A stretch of 64,000 nucleotides of DNA from Bacteroidetes bacterium HGW-Bacteroidetes-6 (GCA_002842495.1 PHDB01000012.1:1-64000), one strand, 5' to 3'; counted from the stretch's first letter, positions 28,920-38,172 are shown. The notes: generated by a model from the sequence alone, not told the origin. Translations and numbers: made by a program.

Positions 28920-29255
28920 CTACATCAACTCCTTGTTTGGATCCCAATAGTGTTTATCGAAATCAACAACTTTGTCATTGATAACAACTATATTTTCGCT
29001 TTCGAGCAACTGCTGCATAATTCCAACGCTTCCAAAATAATGTTTACCGGTTAGCATACCGTTACGGTTGAGAACACGATGGGCTGGGATCTGAAGAGTG
29101 CTTCGATGCGATGCATTCATGGCGTAACCCACTGTTCGGGCCGAACCGGCAGATCCAAGATAACGGGCAATGGCACCATACGAAGTCACTTTTCCGTATG
29201 GAATGAGTTTAACAACTTCCCAAACCTGCTCGAAAAAGTCGTTTTTCTTTTCCAT
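28920..29255 (-). CDS. Alkyltransferase-like (ATL) MGMT-family protein
   Basis: 111 residues, equal to the C-terminal DNA-binding half of O6-methylguanine-DNA methyltransferase (GKVTSYGAIARYLGSAGSARTVG). The active-site motif reads IPAHRVLNRNG: Ala replaces the alkyl-accepting Cys of PCHRV, so it cannot transfer the methyl group itself. ATL proteins bind O6-alkylguanine and pass the lesion to nucleotide excision repair. It is last in the operon SPOR protein - trmB - ATL, one base after the trmB stop. Confidence 0.88.
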   Translation of the reverse strand: MEKKNDFFEQVWEVVKLIPYGKVTSYGAIARYLGSAGSARTVGYAMNASHRSTLQIPAHRVLNRNGMLTGKHYFGSVGIMQQLLESENIVVINDKVVDFDKHYWDPNKELM

Positions 29256-29256
29256 A

Positions 29257-29931
29257 TCAATTTAATTTATCGATCTGAAAAGCAACATACGAAATAACTT
29301 TGCCTTCGGCAAGCCACATATTCTCATAAAAAGTTCTGATTTCGCAAAGTGGCCCATCGGTTAGAGTTCCGTAAATATCGTCGACACGGTTCACAACTTG
29401 TAGATTGTTTTCAGAAATCATCTCATTGGTATATTCAAAAAGTTCACGACTATCGGTTTTCAGATGCACAACACCCTCTGGCTTCAAAAACTTTTTAAAC
29501 ATACTAAGATATCTAGGCGAAGTAAGTCGTTTGTTTTTTCTCGAACCCGGCTGTGGATCGGGAAATGTAATCCAAATTTCATCTACTTCCGATTCGGCAA
29601 ACCACAAATGCAACAAACCAGCCTGGCTGCGGATAAAAGCAGCATTTTTTAAATTTTCCTCCTGAATGGTTTTGGCTCCGCGCCAGATGCGAGCACCTTT
29701 TATATCAACTCCAATATAGTTGTTTTCGAGAAAACGCTTTGCCTGTCCAATGGTATACTCGCCTTTACCACAACCAATCTCAACAACCAGTTTCCCATTG
29801 TTGCAAAAAAAAGAGTCGTTCCATCTTCCGGCCATCGGACTACCCTGCTCCGAAATATCGCTGAAAGATGCCTCAAAATAATGCTGAAATGTTTTGTTTT
29901 CGGCAAAATGCTGCAATTTCTTCTTGCCCAT
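29257..29931 (-). CDS. trmB: tRNA (guanine-N7-)-methyltransferase
   Basis: 224 residues. The SAM-binding motif LVVEIGCGKGEYTIG, NYIGVDIKGARIWRG, and the catalytic/tRNA-binding WITFPDPQPGSRKNKRLTSPRYL are those of TrmB, which makes m7G46 in tRNAs. It is 3 bases downstream of the SPOR gene and one base upstream of the ATL gene. Confidence 0.95.
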   Translation of the reverse strand: MGKKKLQHFAENKTFQHYFEASFSDISEQGSPMAGRWNDSFFCNNGKLVVEIGCGKGEYTIGQAKRFLENNYIGVDIKGARIWRGAKTIQEENLKNAAFIRSQAGLLHLWFAESEVDEIWITFPDPQPGSRKNKRLTSPRYLSMFKKFLKPEGVVHLKTDSRELFEYTNEMISENNLQVVNRVDDIYGTLTDGPLCEIRTFYENMWLAEGKVISYVAFQIDKLN

Positions 29932-29934
29932 AAA

Positions 29935-30885
29935 CTACTTCTTTGTATAAAGCCAAATGTCGGGTTTGTTTTCGGAAACCCTTATTCTATTCAAATAGTC
30001 AAGCGCATCAGGCTTGGCAGTAAAACTTTTATAAGCAACCCGAATACGACCTTCGGCTGGCGACTGAACAATTTCGGCTGGGAATCCACGCTGTTTCAGC
30101 TTATTGCAAAACTCATCGGCTTCGGATTGTGTTACAAAGCTGCCTCCAATCACAAAAAACGAAGCGTTGGCAACTGCTATCCCATTACTTTTGGATGTAT
30201 CAACATCGGTTGTATCTGCAATCATAGTATCAATTACAACAACACTATTTGAATCGACGGTATTTTTCAACGTGTCAGTTGACACTTCTGCATTTTTGCT
30301 CTCGCTTGTAGAATCGAACAACAAAATCACCTTTCCCCACAAGGGCCGAACCTGCTCGGGAAAAACAAACCAGGCCGTAGCTCCTGCTGTAATAAGAAAC
30401 AGCAGTAACACAAGCAAAACCGGCACTCTCCGCTTTTTACGTGCAGGACGTTCAATCTGTATTTCTGCCTGCTGTCGCGAAATCATATCGGTCGAAAATT
30501 CGGGCAAGCCAAAAGCTAACGCTCCTGAATCAAAAGCTTCGAATAGAATATTGCCTGTATCCGTTTTCCTGAGCGTTCCAAAACCGTTGAACAAATAAGT
30601 CTCGCCCTCATTCAACCCAACAAGGATTGATTCGACAAAACCGTCAGACAGACGCAATGCCTCTTCGTGAGTAAAACCATACTCAGATGCAATAATCAAA
30701 TGCAACTGATTTTCGGATCGATCGGGCCTGTTGAAAGCGATTCGATATTGCGGCGGGCTAAAATCGCGACCCATTCGTTCAACTGCAGCCGGCAAAATTT
30801 CCACGCTAAAAACACCGATAGCGCTTAAAGAAATCGACTTGTGTTTAAACAGCAGATTTACAAAAGTTGTGTTGTCGATATGCAT
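29935..30885 (-). CDS. HU/CCDC81-like and SPOR-domain membrane protein
   Basis: 316 residues. The N-terminal 1-125 is the CCDC81-like/HU-related domain common in Bacteroidota (SLSAIGVFSVEILPA, EGETYLFNGFGTLRK). Then come a basic patch (RPARKKRR), one membrane helix (VPVLLVLLLFLITAGATAWFV), a Ser/Thr/Asp linker, and a SPOR domain (FFVIGGSFVTQSEADEF ... RVAYKSFTAKPDALDYL). SPOR domains bind denuded septal glycan, so the protein probably acts at the division site. Orientation is likely cytoplasmic N-terminus, periplasmic SPOR. Confidence 0.88.
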   Translation of the reverse strand: MHIDNTTFVNLLFKHKSISLSAIGVFSVEILPAAVERMGRDFSPPQYRIAFNRPDRSENQLHLIIASEYGFTHEEALRLSDGFVESILVGLNEGETYLFNGFGTLRKTDTGNILFEAFDSGALAFGLPEFSTDMISRQQAEIQIERPARKKRRVPVLLVLLLFLITAGATAWFVFPEQVRPLWGKVILLFDSTSESKNAEVSTDTLKNTVDSNSVVVIDTMIADTTDVDTSKSNGIAVANASFFVIGGSFVTQSEADEFCNKLKQRGFPAEIVQSPAEGRIRVAYKSFTAKPDALDYLNRIRVSENKPDIWLYTKK

Positions 30886-30915
30886 GATGATTCAGAATAA
30901 AACGCCAAAATAAAC

Positions 30916-30942
30916 AAAAAAACCCCGCTTGCGACGGCGAGG
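30916..30942 (-). terminator. Intrinsic terminator of rpmH
   Basis: Minus strand: CCTCGC-loop-GCGGGG (one G-T pair) then TTTTTTT, 24 bases after the rpmH stop. Confidence 0.8.
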
Positions 30943-30965
30943 TGCTAAAAATATTTTGCTGCAAA

Positions 30966-31124
30966 CTAGTGTTTGTGTAATTTCTCGTCAGATACTGTAA
31001 GTCTGTGACGACCTTTTGCCCGACGACGAGCCAGCACTTTACGTCCGTTTGCCGATTCCATTCTATGACGGAATCCGTGTTTGTTTCTTCTTTTACGATT
31101 TGATGGCTGAAAAGTACGTTTCAT
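30966..31124 (-). CDS. rpmH: 50S ribosomal protein L34
   Basis: 52 residues, too short for the ORF track. [18 protein letters not shown], followed by [18 protein letters not shown], is the universal L34 sequence; it ends SDEKLHKH. L34 is a basic protein of the large subunit. Here it is monocistronic, with a textbook promoter and its own terminator. It is not next to dnaA or rnpA, as is usual outside Bacteroidota. Confidence 0.98.
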   Translation of the reverse strand: MKRTFQPSNRKRRNKHGFRHRMESANGRKVLARRRAKGRHRLTVSDEKLHKH

Positions 31125-31153
31125 GACGAATAACTTTTTTCTTTTTGGGAGTG

Positions 31154-31185
31154 CAAAATTAGAAAAACTTTTCGGATAGCCAAAA
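31154..31185 (-). promoter_or_regulatory. rpmH promoter with both -33 and -7 elements
   Basis: Minus strand: TTTTG (ending at 31181), 19 bases, TAATTTTG (31161-31154). It ends 29 bases before the rpmH start and matches the Bacteroidota housekeeping consensus fully. Confidence 0.8.
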
Positions 31186-31256
31186 CTTTTTTGTTTTTAT
31201 TTTTTATACCTTTAACTCCCAGATAAATAAATGGGAAACAGTAAAGGGAAAATCGA

Positions 31257-33278
31257 ATGAAAAGAACTATTTTTATCTCTGTTATTTTAATCTTTGCCGC
31301 TTCTGCCACGGCTCAATGGCAGCCAACTTCGGGACCAGACGGCAAATTTGTTCGCAGCTTCATTTGTGACAGCAATTTTGTGTATGCTGCTACAGGTGGT
31401 GGAGCATTGGTTTCGTCCGATTTTGGAAACACTTGGGCTTACAGCAACATTGGCCTTGAGAGTTGCGACACCAAATCGTTGACTTTGGCTGGAGGATATG
31501 TTTATATTTCGGGCGATAATGGGGTTTTTCGCTCAAGTGATCACGGCAACAACTGGGAACGAGCCGGAAATGAATTGCAAGGAATTTATGTGAAAACACT
31601 CACCGTGCGAAACGACACCATTTTTGCAGGAACCTATTTACATGGAATTTTTCGTTCGGACGATTTTGGAAATTCGTGGACCCCTATCAACAATGGCATT
31701 TCGGCAGCATACATCTATTATCTTGAATCGGACACTAACAACATTTATGCTGCTACATATCTTCAAGGTCTGTATCGCTCAACCGACATGGGAAACAACT
31801 GGACTTTGTGCAATTCGGGAATTGCGGTCACATCAATCATGTCGGTTCATGCATTTGGCGGCAAAATATTTGCCAGCACGCTTAGCTCTACCAATTATGT
31901 TTCGGACGATGCAGGTACTACATGGTCGACACTTAGCACAAGTCTTTCTTCAATTAAAGGATTTGCGCATAGCGGAAGCAACCTGTATGCTGCACTTTAT
32001 GGATCGGGTGTTTATTTGTCGTCCGACACCGGAACAACATGGTCGGCCATCAATTCAGGATTATCCGAAACCGACCTCTGGGCTATTGGAGCAATCGATT
32101 CGGCTGTTTTTGCTGGTGCCGGCAGCGGACACATTTTAGTACGAGAGCAAAACGCAAGTGCATGGGCAATGGGATATAACAATCCGTTTAAAGCCTGTGT
32201 TGGAGCATTAGCAACAAGCGAAAGCAACCTGATTGCATCGACACATGGATCGGGACTCCACTACACATCGGACTTTGGCAACACATGGACAAAAGACAAC
32301 ACTATTGGAACTGTCGAAATTCGTTCGCTATCGGCAGGAAATGGCTGGGTTCTTGCCGGAACCGACATGCTGGGATTATATAGGTCGAGCAACAACGGAA
32401 CATCCTTTTCGACAGGCAACAACGGCCTAGGTAGCAGCTGGATTCAGTGTATTGCCTGGTGTGGGACAAAAGCATATGCCGGGAGCGGCGAAGCAGGCTT
32501 GTATGTTTCGGCAAACAATGGTTCGTCGTGGTCTCAGGTGAGTTCAATTCCAGCTAACAAAGGAATGAATGCAATTGCTTCGGATGGAAATTCAATTCTT
32601 ACAGCAACCATGGACAGCCTACTCTATTTCTCAAACAACAGTGGAACCAGTTGGGCGGAATTATCGAATTGGGCAAAAGCCGATAAAATCAATTCGCTTG
32701 CATTTTGCTACAACCTTATTTTTGCCGGAACCCAAAACAATGGATTGTATTTCTCGAACGATTCGGGAGCTTCGTGGAGTCATGTAAGTTCATCTGTTCC
32801 TGACAGCGCCAATATTTTAAGCCTGCTCTCGTATTTCAATCTTGTTTTTGCAGGAGACAGCGATGGCAATTTGTACTTAAGCGAAAACAGTGGCAACACC
32901 TGGAGCCATTCGGGTTCTATAGTAAATGGAAAATCCATTTTTGCATTACAAATATCTGAAGGAAGTCTTTACGCTGGAATTGACGCCAATGGGGTTTGGT
33001 CGTGCCCACTAAGCTCATTGATAACATCAATTGACAACTGTTCAACTGAAAAAATCCGAATTTTTCCAAATCCGGCAAAATACTTCATTGAAATTGGAGT
33101 AGCAGGCGCAGATAATTCCACATATCAAATAATCGACATGCAAGGACGCATTGTCAAACAAGGGAAACTCGACAATGGATTTGCTTTAGTTGACATCAGC
33201 TCACTTGCCAAAGGAATCTATTCAATTGTTTGCAGGAACTCAAAAACTATTTTCAGAGGCAATCTGATTCGGGAATAA
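31257..33278 (+). CDS. Secreted T9SS cargo with YCF48/BNR-like propeller repeats
   Basis: 673 residues with a signal peptide ending ASATAQ. At least a dozen repeats follow of about 45 residues, built as 'GLYxSxDxGxTW' (GVFRSSDHGNNWERAG, GIFRSDDFGNSWTPIN, GLYRSTDMGNNWTLCN, GLYFSNDSGASWSHVS). These are Asp-box propeller blades, as in sortilin/xyloglucanase or photosystem assembly factor YCF48. A type A sorting domain closes it (IRIFPNPAKYFIEI). No catalytic acid is obvious, so binding is likely. The upstream TACCTTTA is a weak -7 candidate. Confidence 0.82.
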   Translation: MKRTIFISVILIFAASATAQWQPTSGPDGKFVRSFICDSNFVYAATGGGALVSSDFGNTWAYSNIGLESCDTKSLTLAGGYVYISGDNGVFRSSDHGNNWERAGNELQGIYVKTLTVRNDTIFAGTYLHGIFRSDDFGNSWTPINNGISAAYIYYLESDTNNIYAATYLQGLYRSTDMGNNWTLCNSGIAVTSIMSVHAFGGKIFASTLSSTNYVSDDAGTTWSTLSTSLSSIKGFAHSGSNLYAALYGSGVYLSSDTGTTWSAINSGLSETDLWAIGAIDSAVFAGAGSGHILVREQNASAWAMGYNNPFKACVGALATSESNLIASTHGSGLHYTSDFGNTWTKDNTIGTVEIRSLSAGNGWVLAGTDMLGLYRSSNNGTSFSTGNNGLGSSWIQCIAWCGTKAYAGSGEAGLYVSANNGSSWSQVSSIPANKGMNAIASDGNSILTATMDSLLYFSNNSGTSWAELSNWAKADKINSLAFCYNLIFAGTQNNGLYFSNDSGASWSHVSSSVPDSANILSLLSYFNLVFAGDSDGNLYLSENSGNTWSHSGSIVNGKSIFALQISEGSLYAGIDANGVWSCPLSSLITSIDNCSTEKIRIFPNPAKYFIEIGVAGADNSTYQIIDMQGRIVKQGKLDNGFALVDISSLAKGIYSIVCRNSKTIFRGNLIRE

Positions 33279-33336
33279 TAAAAATTCCTGCTATCCGATT
33301 CTGCAAATGCTAACCATTATCACAGCTATACAAAGC

Positions 33337-35112
33337 ATGAAAAACGACTACCACAATTTACTCGACAAACATAGGTTGACCGAGCGGAAGCTCAAAAAGA
33401 AAAACCAAATGCTCGGAACCATCCGCCTGCTGGTTTCGATTGCATTTTTCGCCATGCTGTGGTTTTGCATCGAAACGTATTCCAACTTGCTGATTACAGG
33501 AATGACTTTGGCAGTAGTAGCATTTGTTGCACTGCTTAAAATTCACGAAAAAGCGCGCTATAATCTTGCACTCACAAAAGCTCTCATTCAAATAAACGAA
33601 GACGAAATACAATTTCTCGAGACAGGCAAAGCTTCGTTTTACGATGGTGCGGAACTCCCTCCTCCGCACCACGCATACGCAAACGATCTTGATTTATTTG
33701 GCCCTGGCTCGGTTTATCAGCACCTGAATCGCACATCGACCATCATGGGCAAAAAACATCTCGCCAACCTTCTACTAAATCGACTTTCTGTCGAAAAAAT
33801 TAGCGAACAACAGGAAGCGGTAAAAGAACTTTTGTCAAAAACTGAATTCCGCCAACAGGTTCAAGCTATTGGCATGTTGGTCAACGACAGTCCTTCGGTG
33901 TGGCAACGCTTGAAAAACTGGTCCGAATCACCAACTAGTAGTTTGAACAAAGCCATTCGAGCTGCATCATTTGTTCTGCCAGTTTTATTGATTGCTTCTA
34001 TTGCGGTGTTTGCAATATCAAGCAATATTTTATTCCGACATATTTCAATCGGGCTTTTTCTTGTGAATCTCTTCATCTTGCAATCGCAGCTCAAAAAAAT
34101 AAAGCGCGAAATGGAGGGTGCCGACAAAATCGACAACATTATCCGCAACTACAGCCAAATAGCAGCTTTTATTGAGAGCGAATCGTTTTCTTCCTCCACC
34201 ATGCAGAAACTTCAATGCTGCCCAAGCGGGGGCAACAAAGCTGTTAGCGAACAACTTAAAAAGCTTTCGAGGCATTTCAGAGATCTTGAAACTATCACCA
34301 ATTTGCTTGCAGCAGTAATATTTAACGGATTTTTCCTCTATCATCTGCATGTGCTACATTCGCTTCTGAAATGGAAACGATTACACGCAAATCAATTATT
34401 GAGCTGGCTCGAAACCATTGGCGAAGCGGAAGCAATTGGGTGTTTGGCCAATTTTGCCACCAACAATCCTGAATATGCCTTTCCGGAAATTGCACAAAAA
34501 GCCGAATTCAGTTTCACACAACTTGGGCATCCTCTTATTTTGAACAAAAAAAGAGTTTGTAACGATGTGAGTTTCGACAATCATCGTTTTGTCGTACTCA
34601 CTGGCTCGAACATGTCGGGCAAAAGCACATTCTTGAGAACTTTGGGTGTAAATTTAGTACTGGCCAGCACCGGTGCGCCAATTTGCGCAACATCTGCGCG
34701 ATTTCTCCCTATTGATGTACTCACCAGCATTCATCAGAGCGACTCGCTGAACGAAAACGAATCGTATTTTTTCGCAGAAGTGAAGCGACTGAAAGAAATT
34801 ATGAACGCCGCAGCCAACAAAACCGTTTTCATTTTACTCGACGAAATTTTACGCGGCACCAATTCGGACGACAAACGCAACGGCACCTTGGAAGTAATTC
34901 GCAAACTTGCATCGCAGCAATGCTATGGCGTTATTGCCACGCACGATCTCGAAATCTGCAATCTTACTGCCGAATACGAAGGCGTTTTATCGAATAAATG
35001 TTTCGAAGTAGAAATTGTCAATAATGACCTGTATTTCGACTTCAGACTCCGCGAAGGCGTGTGTCGCAACAAAAGCGCAACATTTCTGATGACAAAAATG
35101 GGAATAATTTAA
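33337..35112 (+). CDS. Membrane-anchored MutS-family ATPase
   Basis: 591 residues from MKNDYHNLLDKH, preferred over the upstream Met because it starts the charged cytoplasmic helix. Two membrane-helix pairs (TIRLLVSIAFFAMLWF with LLITGMTLAVVAFVALL, then FVLPVLLIASIAVFAIS with ISIGLFLVNLFIL) flank a short clamp-like region. The C-terminal MutS ATPase has GSNMSGKSTFLRTLG (Walker A, about 422), LDEILRGTNSDDK (Walker B/D loop) and ATHDLEI. The mismatch-reading N-terminal domains of MutS are absent. Such membrane MutS homologues recur in Bacteroidota; their role is not established as mismatch repair. Confidence 0.85.
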   Translation: MKNDYHNLLDKHRLTERKLKKKNQMLGTIRLLVSIAFFAMLWFCIETYSNLLITGMTLAVVAFVALLKIHEKARYNLALTKALIQINEDEIQFLETGKASFYDGAELPPPHHAYANDLDLFGPGSVYQHLNRTSTIMGKKHLANLLLNRLSVEKISEQQEAVKELLSKTEFRQQVQAIGMLVNDSPSVWQRLKNWSESPTSSLNKAIRAASFVLPVLLIASIAVFAISSNILFRHISIGLFLVNLFILQSQLKKIKREMEGADKIDNIIRNYSQIAAFIESESFSSSTMQKLQCCPSGGNKAVSEQLKKLSRHFRDLETITNLLAAVIFNGFFLYHLHVLHSLLKWKRLHANQLLSWLETIGEAEAIGCLANFATNNPEYAFPEIAQKAEFSFTQLGHPLILNKKRVCNDVSFDNHRFVVLTGSNMSGKSTFLRTLGVNLVLASTGAPICATSARFLPIDVLTSIHQSDSLNENESYFFAEVKRLKEIMNAAANKTVFILLDEILRGTNSDDKRNGTLEVIRKLASQQCYGVIATHDLEICNLTAEYEGVLSNKCFEVEIVNNDLYFDFRLREGVCRNKSATFLMTKMGII

Positions 35113-35124
35113 AGAAACAACAAT

Positions 35125-35559
35125 ATGATTGATAAATCAAAAACACTACAAACAACAATTTCGCTTATCAACAGCAAAGTAAAATTCGATGGTTGGACCG
35201 AAGGCAATAAGCCTGTGTCTATTGATTACATTCCTCCTGTTGGCGACAGCGATGGCTACACATCGCTCGAATTACTGCTACTAAGTCTTTCTTCGTGTCT
35301 TGGAACTGCTCTCCTGCTTTTTCTGCGAAGGATGAATAAAACCATCGGGGAATTTCGCATTGAAGCGTCGGGCGATCGCAGGCAGGAACATCCGACATGT
35401 TTCAGCAAAATAACACTTGAAATTCATCTTCAAGCTAGCGATACAACAGTTGCCGAAGTAGAAAAAGTAATTAAAATGGCCGAAGAAACGTATTGCCCGG
35501 TTTGGGCATTGCTCAAAGGCAATGTTGAGATAGAAACCAACGTTGTTATTGCAACATAA
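35125..35559 (+). CDS. OsmC-family peroxiredoxin-like protein
   Basis: 144 residues. The two OsmC cysteines are in LLSLSSCLGTALLLFLRR and EETYCPVWALLKGN, with the conserved Glu/Arg environment. OsmC/Ohr proteins reduce organic hydroperoxides; this shorter YhfA-like type is less well defined. It starts 12 bases after the MutS-like gene and precedes a small lipoprotein gene by 6 bases, so it is probably in an operon. Confidence 0.85.
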   Translation: MIDKSKTLQTTISLINSKVKFDGWTEGNKPVSIDYIPPVGDSDGYTSLELLLLSLSSCLGTALLLFLRRMNKTIGEFRIEASGDRRQEHPTCFSKITLEIHLQASDTTVAEVEKVIKMAEETYCPVWALLKGNVEIETNVVIAT

Positions 35560-35565
35560 ACAACC

Positions 35566-35901
35566 ATGAAAACATTTTTTCTAATACTGATTTTGGCAAG
35601 CGCGATGATTTCGTGCAACAAAGACGATATTGCCAATGGCACGCCCGATTGCATTGTCGAAAAAATTCACGATTTCAAAAACACATGCTGCGACAACGAT
35701 GCCAATGTGAAAGAATATCTTTTTCAAGGAGCGACTGTTTATGTTTTCGACCCGGGTACTTGCGGAGCCGATATGACGTCGGAAGTAGCCGATTGGCAAT
35801 GCACAACGCTTGGATATCTAGGTGGTATTACTGGCAATACCACGATCAACGGCGAGAATTTCTCAAGTGCCGATTTGCAACGAACAATTTGGAAGAATTG
35901 A
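35566..35901 (+). CDS. Small cysteine-rich lipoprotein
   Basis: 111 residues with lipobox AMISCNKDD, then a compact domain with CIVEKIHDF, KEYLFQGATVYVFDPG and DWQCTTLGYLGGITG. It resembles small Bacteroidota lipoproteins of the DUF6970 kind ('I..Y.Y.G..VY' with paired Cys and a 'GG..G' end), but I cannot confirm that family. Function is unknown. It lies in the run MutS-like / OsmC / lipoprotein / membrane protein. Confidence 0.75.
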   Translation: MKTFFLILILASAMISCNKDDIANGTPDCIVEKIHDFKNTCCDNDANVKEYLFQGATVYVFDPGTCGADMTSEVADWQCTTLGYLGGITGNTTINGENFSSADLQRTIWKN

Positions 35902-35940
35902 ATACAGAAAACGAAAAGTGGTGTTGATAAAATAAAACCG

Positions 35941-36393
35941 ATGAGCACTTTAAACGGTATAGGAACAAAGTTTTACGGCATTCGCGGTCCTCTTGAAAAT
36001 GGAAAATGCACGGCAACAGTCTGGATTACTTTTTTGTATTTTCCTCTTATTCCGTTGTATCGAGTCGAGTTTATTCGGCAATTGACACATCCCCGACAAT
36101 TTATTTACACTATCACCCAAAAACAAAAATTGCGTTTCAGCGAAATTGTCAAAACACTTTTAACTGGTTGGATTGCTGTTCCTATTATGATGTTTTGGCC
36201 CATGCCTTTTGCTGTGCGAGAAGTTGGAGAAAAACTTGGTTACACCGACCACAATGCAGGTGGAGCATTCTACACTTTTGTGATTGTTTTTGCCATTACA
36301 TGGCTTGTTGTTTTTGTTTGGAAATGGAAAGATTGGGACGAACGACGTGGATTACCCAAGAATTACAAAGAGTTGATAAAAAAGGAAAGGTAG
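35941..36393 (+). CDS. Small inner-membrane protein of unknown function
   Basis: 150 residues. The N-terminus (NGIGTKFYGIRGPLENG) and the first hydrophobic stretch (WITFLYFPLIPLYRVEF) form a motif seen in many bacterial membrane proteins of unknown function. Two further helices are IVKTLLTGWIAVPIMMFW and AFYTFVIVFAITWLVVFVW, and the tail is basic. No enzyme signature. It lies 39 bases after the preceding lipoprotein gene. Confidence 0.75.
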   Translation: MSTLNGIGTKFYGIRGPLENGKCTATVWITFLYFPLIPLYRVEFIRQLTHPRQFIYTITQKQKLRFSEIVKTLLTGWIAVPIMMFWPMPFAVREVGEKLGYTDHNAGGAFYTFVIVFAITWLVVFVWKWKDWDERRGLPKNYKELIKKER

Positions 36394-36440
36394 TCACATA
36401 AAGATTCTCCATCTTCCATACCTAACCAATAGGATCAAAA

Positions 36441-38150
36441 TTATAAAACCGTAAAGGGCTTGACAATAATATCGTTTTCCCCAACAAATCTTAAAAAATA
36501 AACGCCGGCAGGATAATCTGCAACACGAACACTTTGCATTTCTTCAGGATTATCAATATCATCAAGAACTTGCCCCTCTGATGTAAGAATTTCAATTTTT
36601 TTCACCAAAGAATTCAACCTATCATCAATTTCAATGGAAAGTTTTTCATATGCAGGATTTGGAAAAACACTGATGAGATTATGGTTCCATGCCTCGTTGA
36701 GTCCAACCTGGCTCGATGTATATGTAAGTGTAAAACCTCCGGCACGCATCATCTGGTCAGTTTGAAAAAAGACAAGCGCCGAAGGACCCCAAACCAAAAT
36801 TTCGGAAGGCACTGTAAAACCTGAAACCATAGCTACCATAGGATCGCTAGTTGACGTTCCATTAAAAACATAAACCGGATCGATATCTTTTTCCGTTTCC
36901 AATTCCAGAAAATGAATATATATAAGCCCTGCTCCGGGTGGTTGAATCAGCCATTTGCATGTGGAATTGTTTCCATATCGTTCTTCTCCACTGCCATCGC
37001 TAATAGTATCGGATACGGCGGTTAAAACTGTTTGACTCTGGCAATAAACCATATCGGTTTCTGCGGGTTCAACCCCAAAAATACCAGCTTGATCAGTAGT
37101 AAAATCGGAACCGCCCGGGCTTAAATTCGAAAGAATAAAATAGCCATTATAATAGCCACTCCAGCCCCAATTAAAATGAAAGTGGTCGCTATTTTGCATT
37201 CCATCTAAAACAAAAGCATGTCCTCCACTTCCAAAACCTCTATACATTATGGGACGCTTACTCTGCAATTCATTTTCGATTAAGTCGTACCAACTCTGAT
37301 CCATAATTCCTGTTTTTTCTAAATGAAAGCAATAGTCGGAATACTTAAAATAATCCACAAAAGCATCTCTCGCATCGGTAGTTTGTGCTCCAGAGCCATC
37401 AAAAGCAAAATCCATATCAACAGAAACTCCACAATGGTAAAGAAACTCGGCAATGTATTCATTGTCGTCATTAATCGAGTTTGGCATACTATCCCACACA
37501 TAGGTGGTTGCTCCAAAATCGGCAGTCTGATTCGGATATGAAAACGTACCATAAGTATGTGTTCCCTGCCCAACGGTTGGGTAATTGTGATATTTCATCA
37601 CCTGCCCCATAGCAGTGGCTACGCATCCGGCGTAACAACGTCCACATGGTCCACTTGGCGCAATTGGGCTCATTCCATTATAATAACAGCCCTGATCCCA
37701 GGTAGTTGTAAGCAAAGGAGAAATATTCGACTTTTCATTGACCGGTAATTTTCCGGTTTGCTCAAGACTAATCCATTCCCGCTCCACTTCTGCGGCAGGC
37801 TTTCGACCTGAATTCACTGCATCAGCAAGTTGCACTTCTGCCCAATCGAAATATCCCTTAACAACATCGGGTACGGGATCAGCAAATCCACTTTCGAAGC
37901 TCCAGGCAATTACAGGAAAAGCATTCCGTGTTGCCGACATCACAACAAATGAGCTATTAAGCTCATCGGTAAACACATAAAAATGGCTATACCCTTTTTC
38001 TGAAACAGATACCGGAATCAGCACAATACTTTTAGCCGATTTATCCGACATAAAACGCTGAGCCAGGTCAAGTGCTTCGGCATTGCTGATTGTTTGAGCA
38101 GACAGAATTGACGCTAACACTAAAAAAACCAAAAATAGAATCTGTTTCAT
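36441..38150 (-). CDS. C10-family cysteine protease with CUB and T9SS domains
   Basis: 569 residues from MKQILFLVFL (signal peptide); the longer ORF runs through the promoter. A pro-region of the Spi-inhibitor type (AEALDLAQRFMSDKS) is followed by the streptopain-like domain: GPCGRCYAGCVATAMGQ, with the nucleophile being the Cys before VATA (about residue 174), and GGHAFVLDGMQ with the catalytic His (about 311). FHFNWGWSGYYNGYF is typical of the family. A CUB domain (about 380-480) and a sorting domain (SVFPNPAYEKLSI) follow. It is probably a secreted endopeptidase related to SpeB, PrtT and interpain. Confidence 0.92.
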   Translation of the reverse strand: MKQILFLVFLVLASILSAQTISNAEALDLAQRFMSDKSAKSIVLIPVSVSEKGYSHFYVFTDELNSSFVVMSATRNAFPVIAWSFESGFADPVPDVVKGYFDWAEVQLADAVNSGRKPAAEVEREWISLEQTGKLPVNEKSNISPLLTTTWDQGCYYNGMSPIAPSGPCGRCYAGCVATAMGQVMKYHNYPTVGQGTHTYGTFSYPNQTADFGATTYVWDSMPNSINDDNEYIAEFLYHCGVSVDMDFAFDGSGAQTTDARDAFVDYFKYSDYCFHLEKTGIMDQSWYDLIENELQSKRPIMYRGFGSGGHAFVLDGMQNSDHFHFNWGWSGYYNGYFILSNLSPGGSDFTTDQAGIFGVEPAETDMVYCQSQTVLTAVSDTISDGSGEERYGNNSTCKWLIQPPGAGLIYIHFLELETEKDIDPVYVFNGTSTSDPMVAMVSGFTVPSEILVWGPSALVFFQTDQMMRAGGFTLTYTSSQVGLNEAWNHNLISVFPNPAYEKLSIEIDDRLNSLVKKIEILTSEGQVLDDIDNPEEMQSVRVADYPAGVYFLRFVGENDIIVKPFTVL

Positions 38151-38164
38151 GGAGCAATTTTTTT

Positions 38165-38172
38165 CAAAAATA
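38165..38172 (-). promoter_or_regulatory. -7 element of the C10 protease gene
   Basis: TATTTTTG on the minus strand, 14 bases before the ATG at 38150. Confidence 0.45.
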
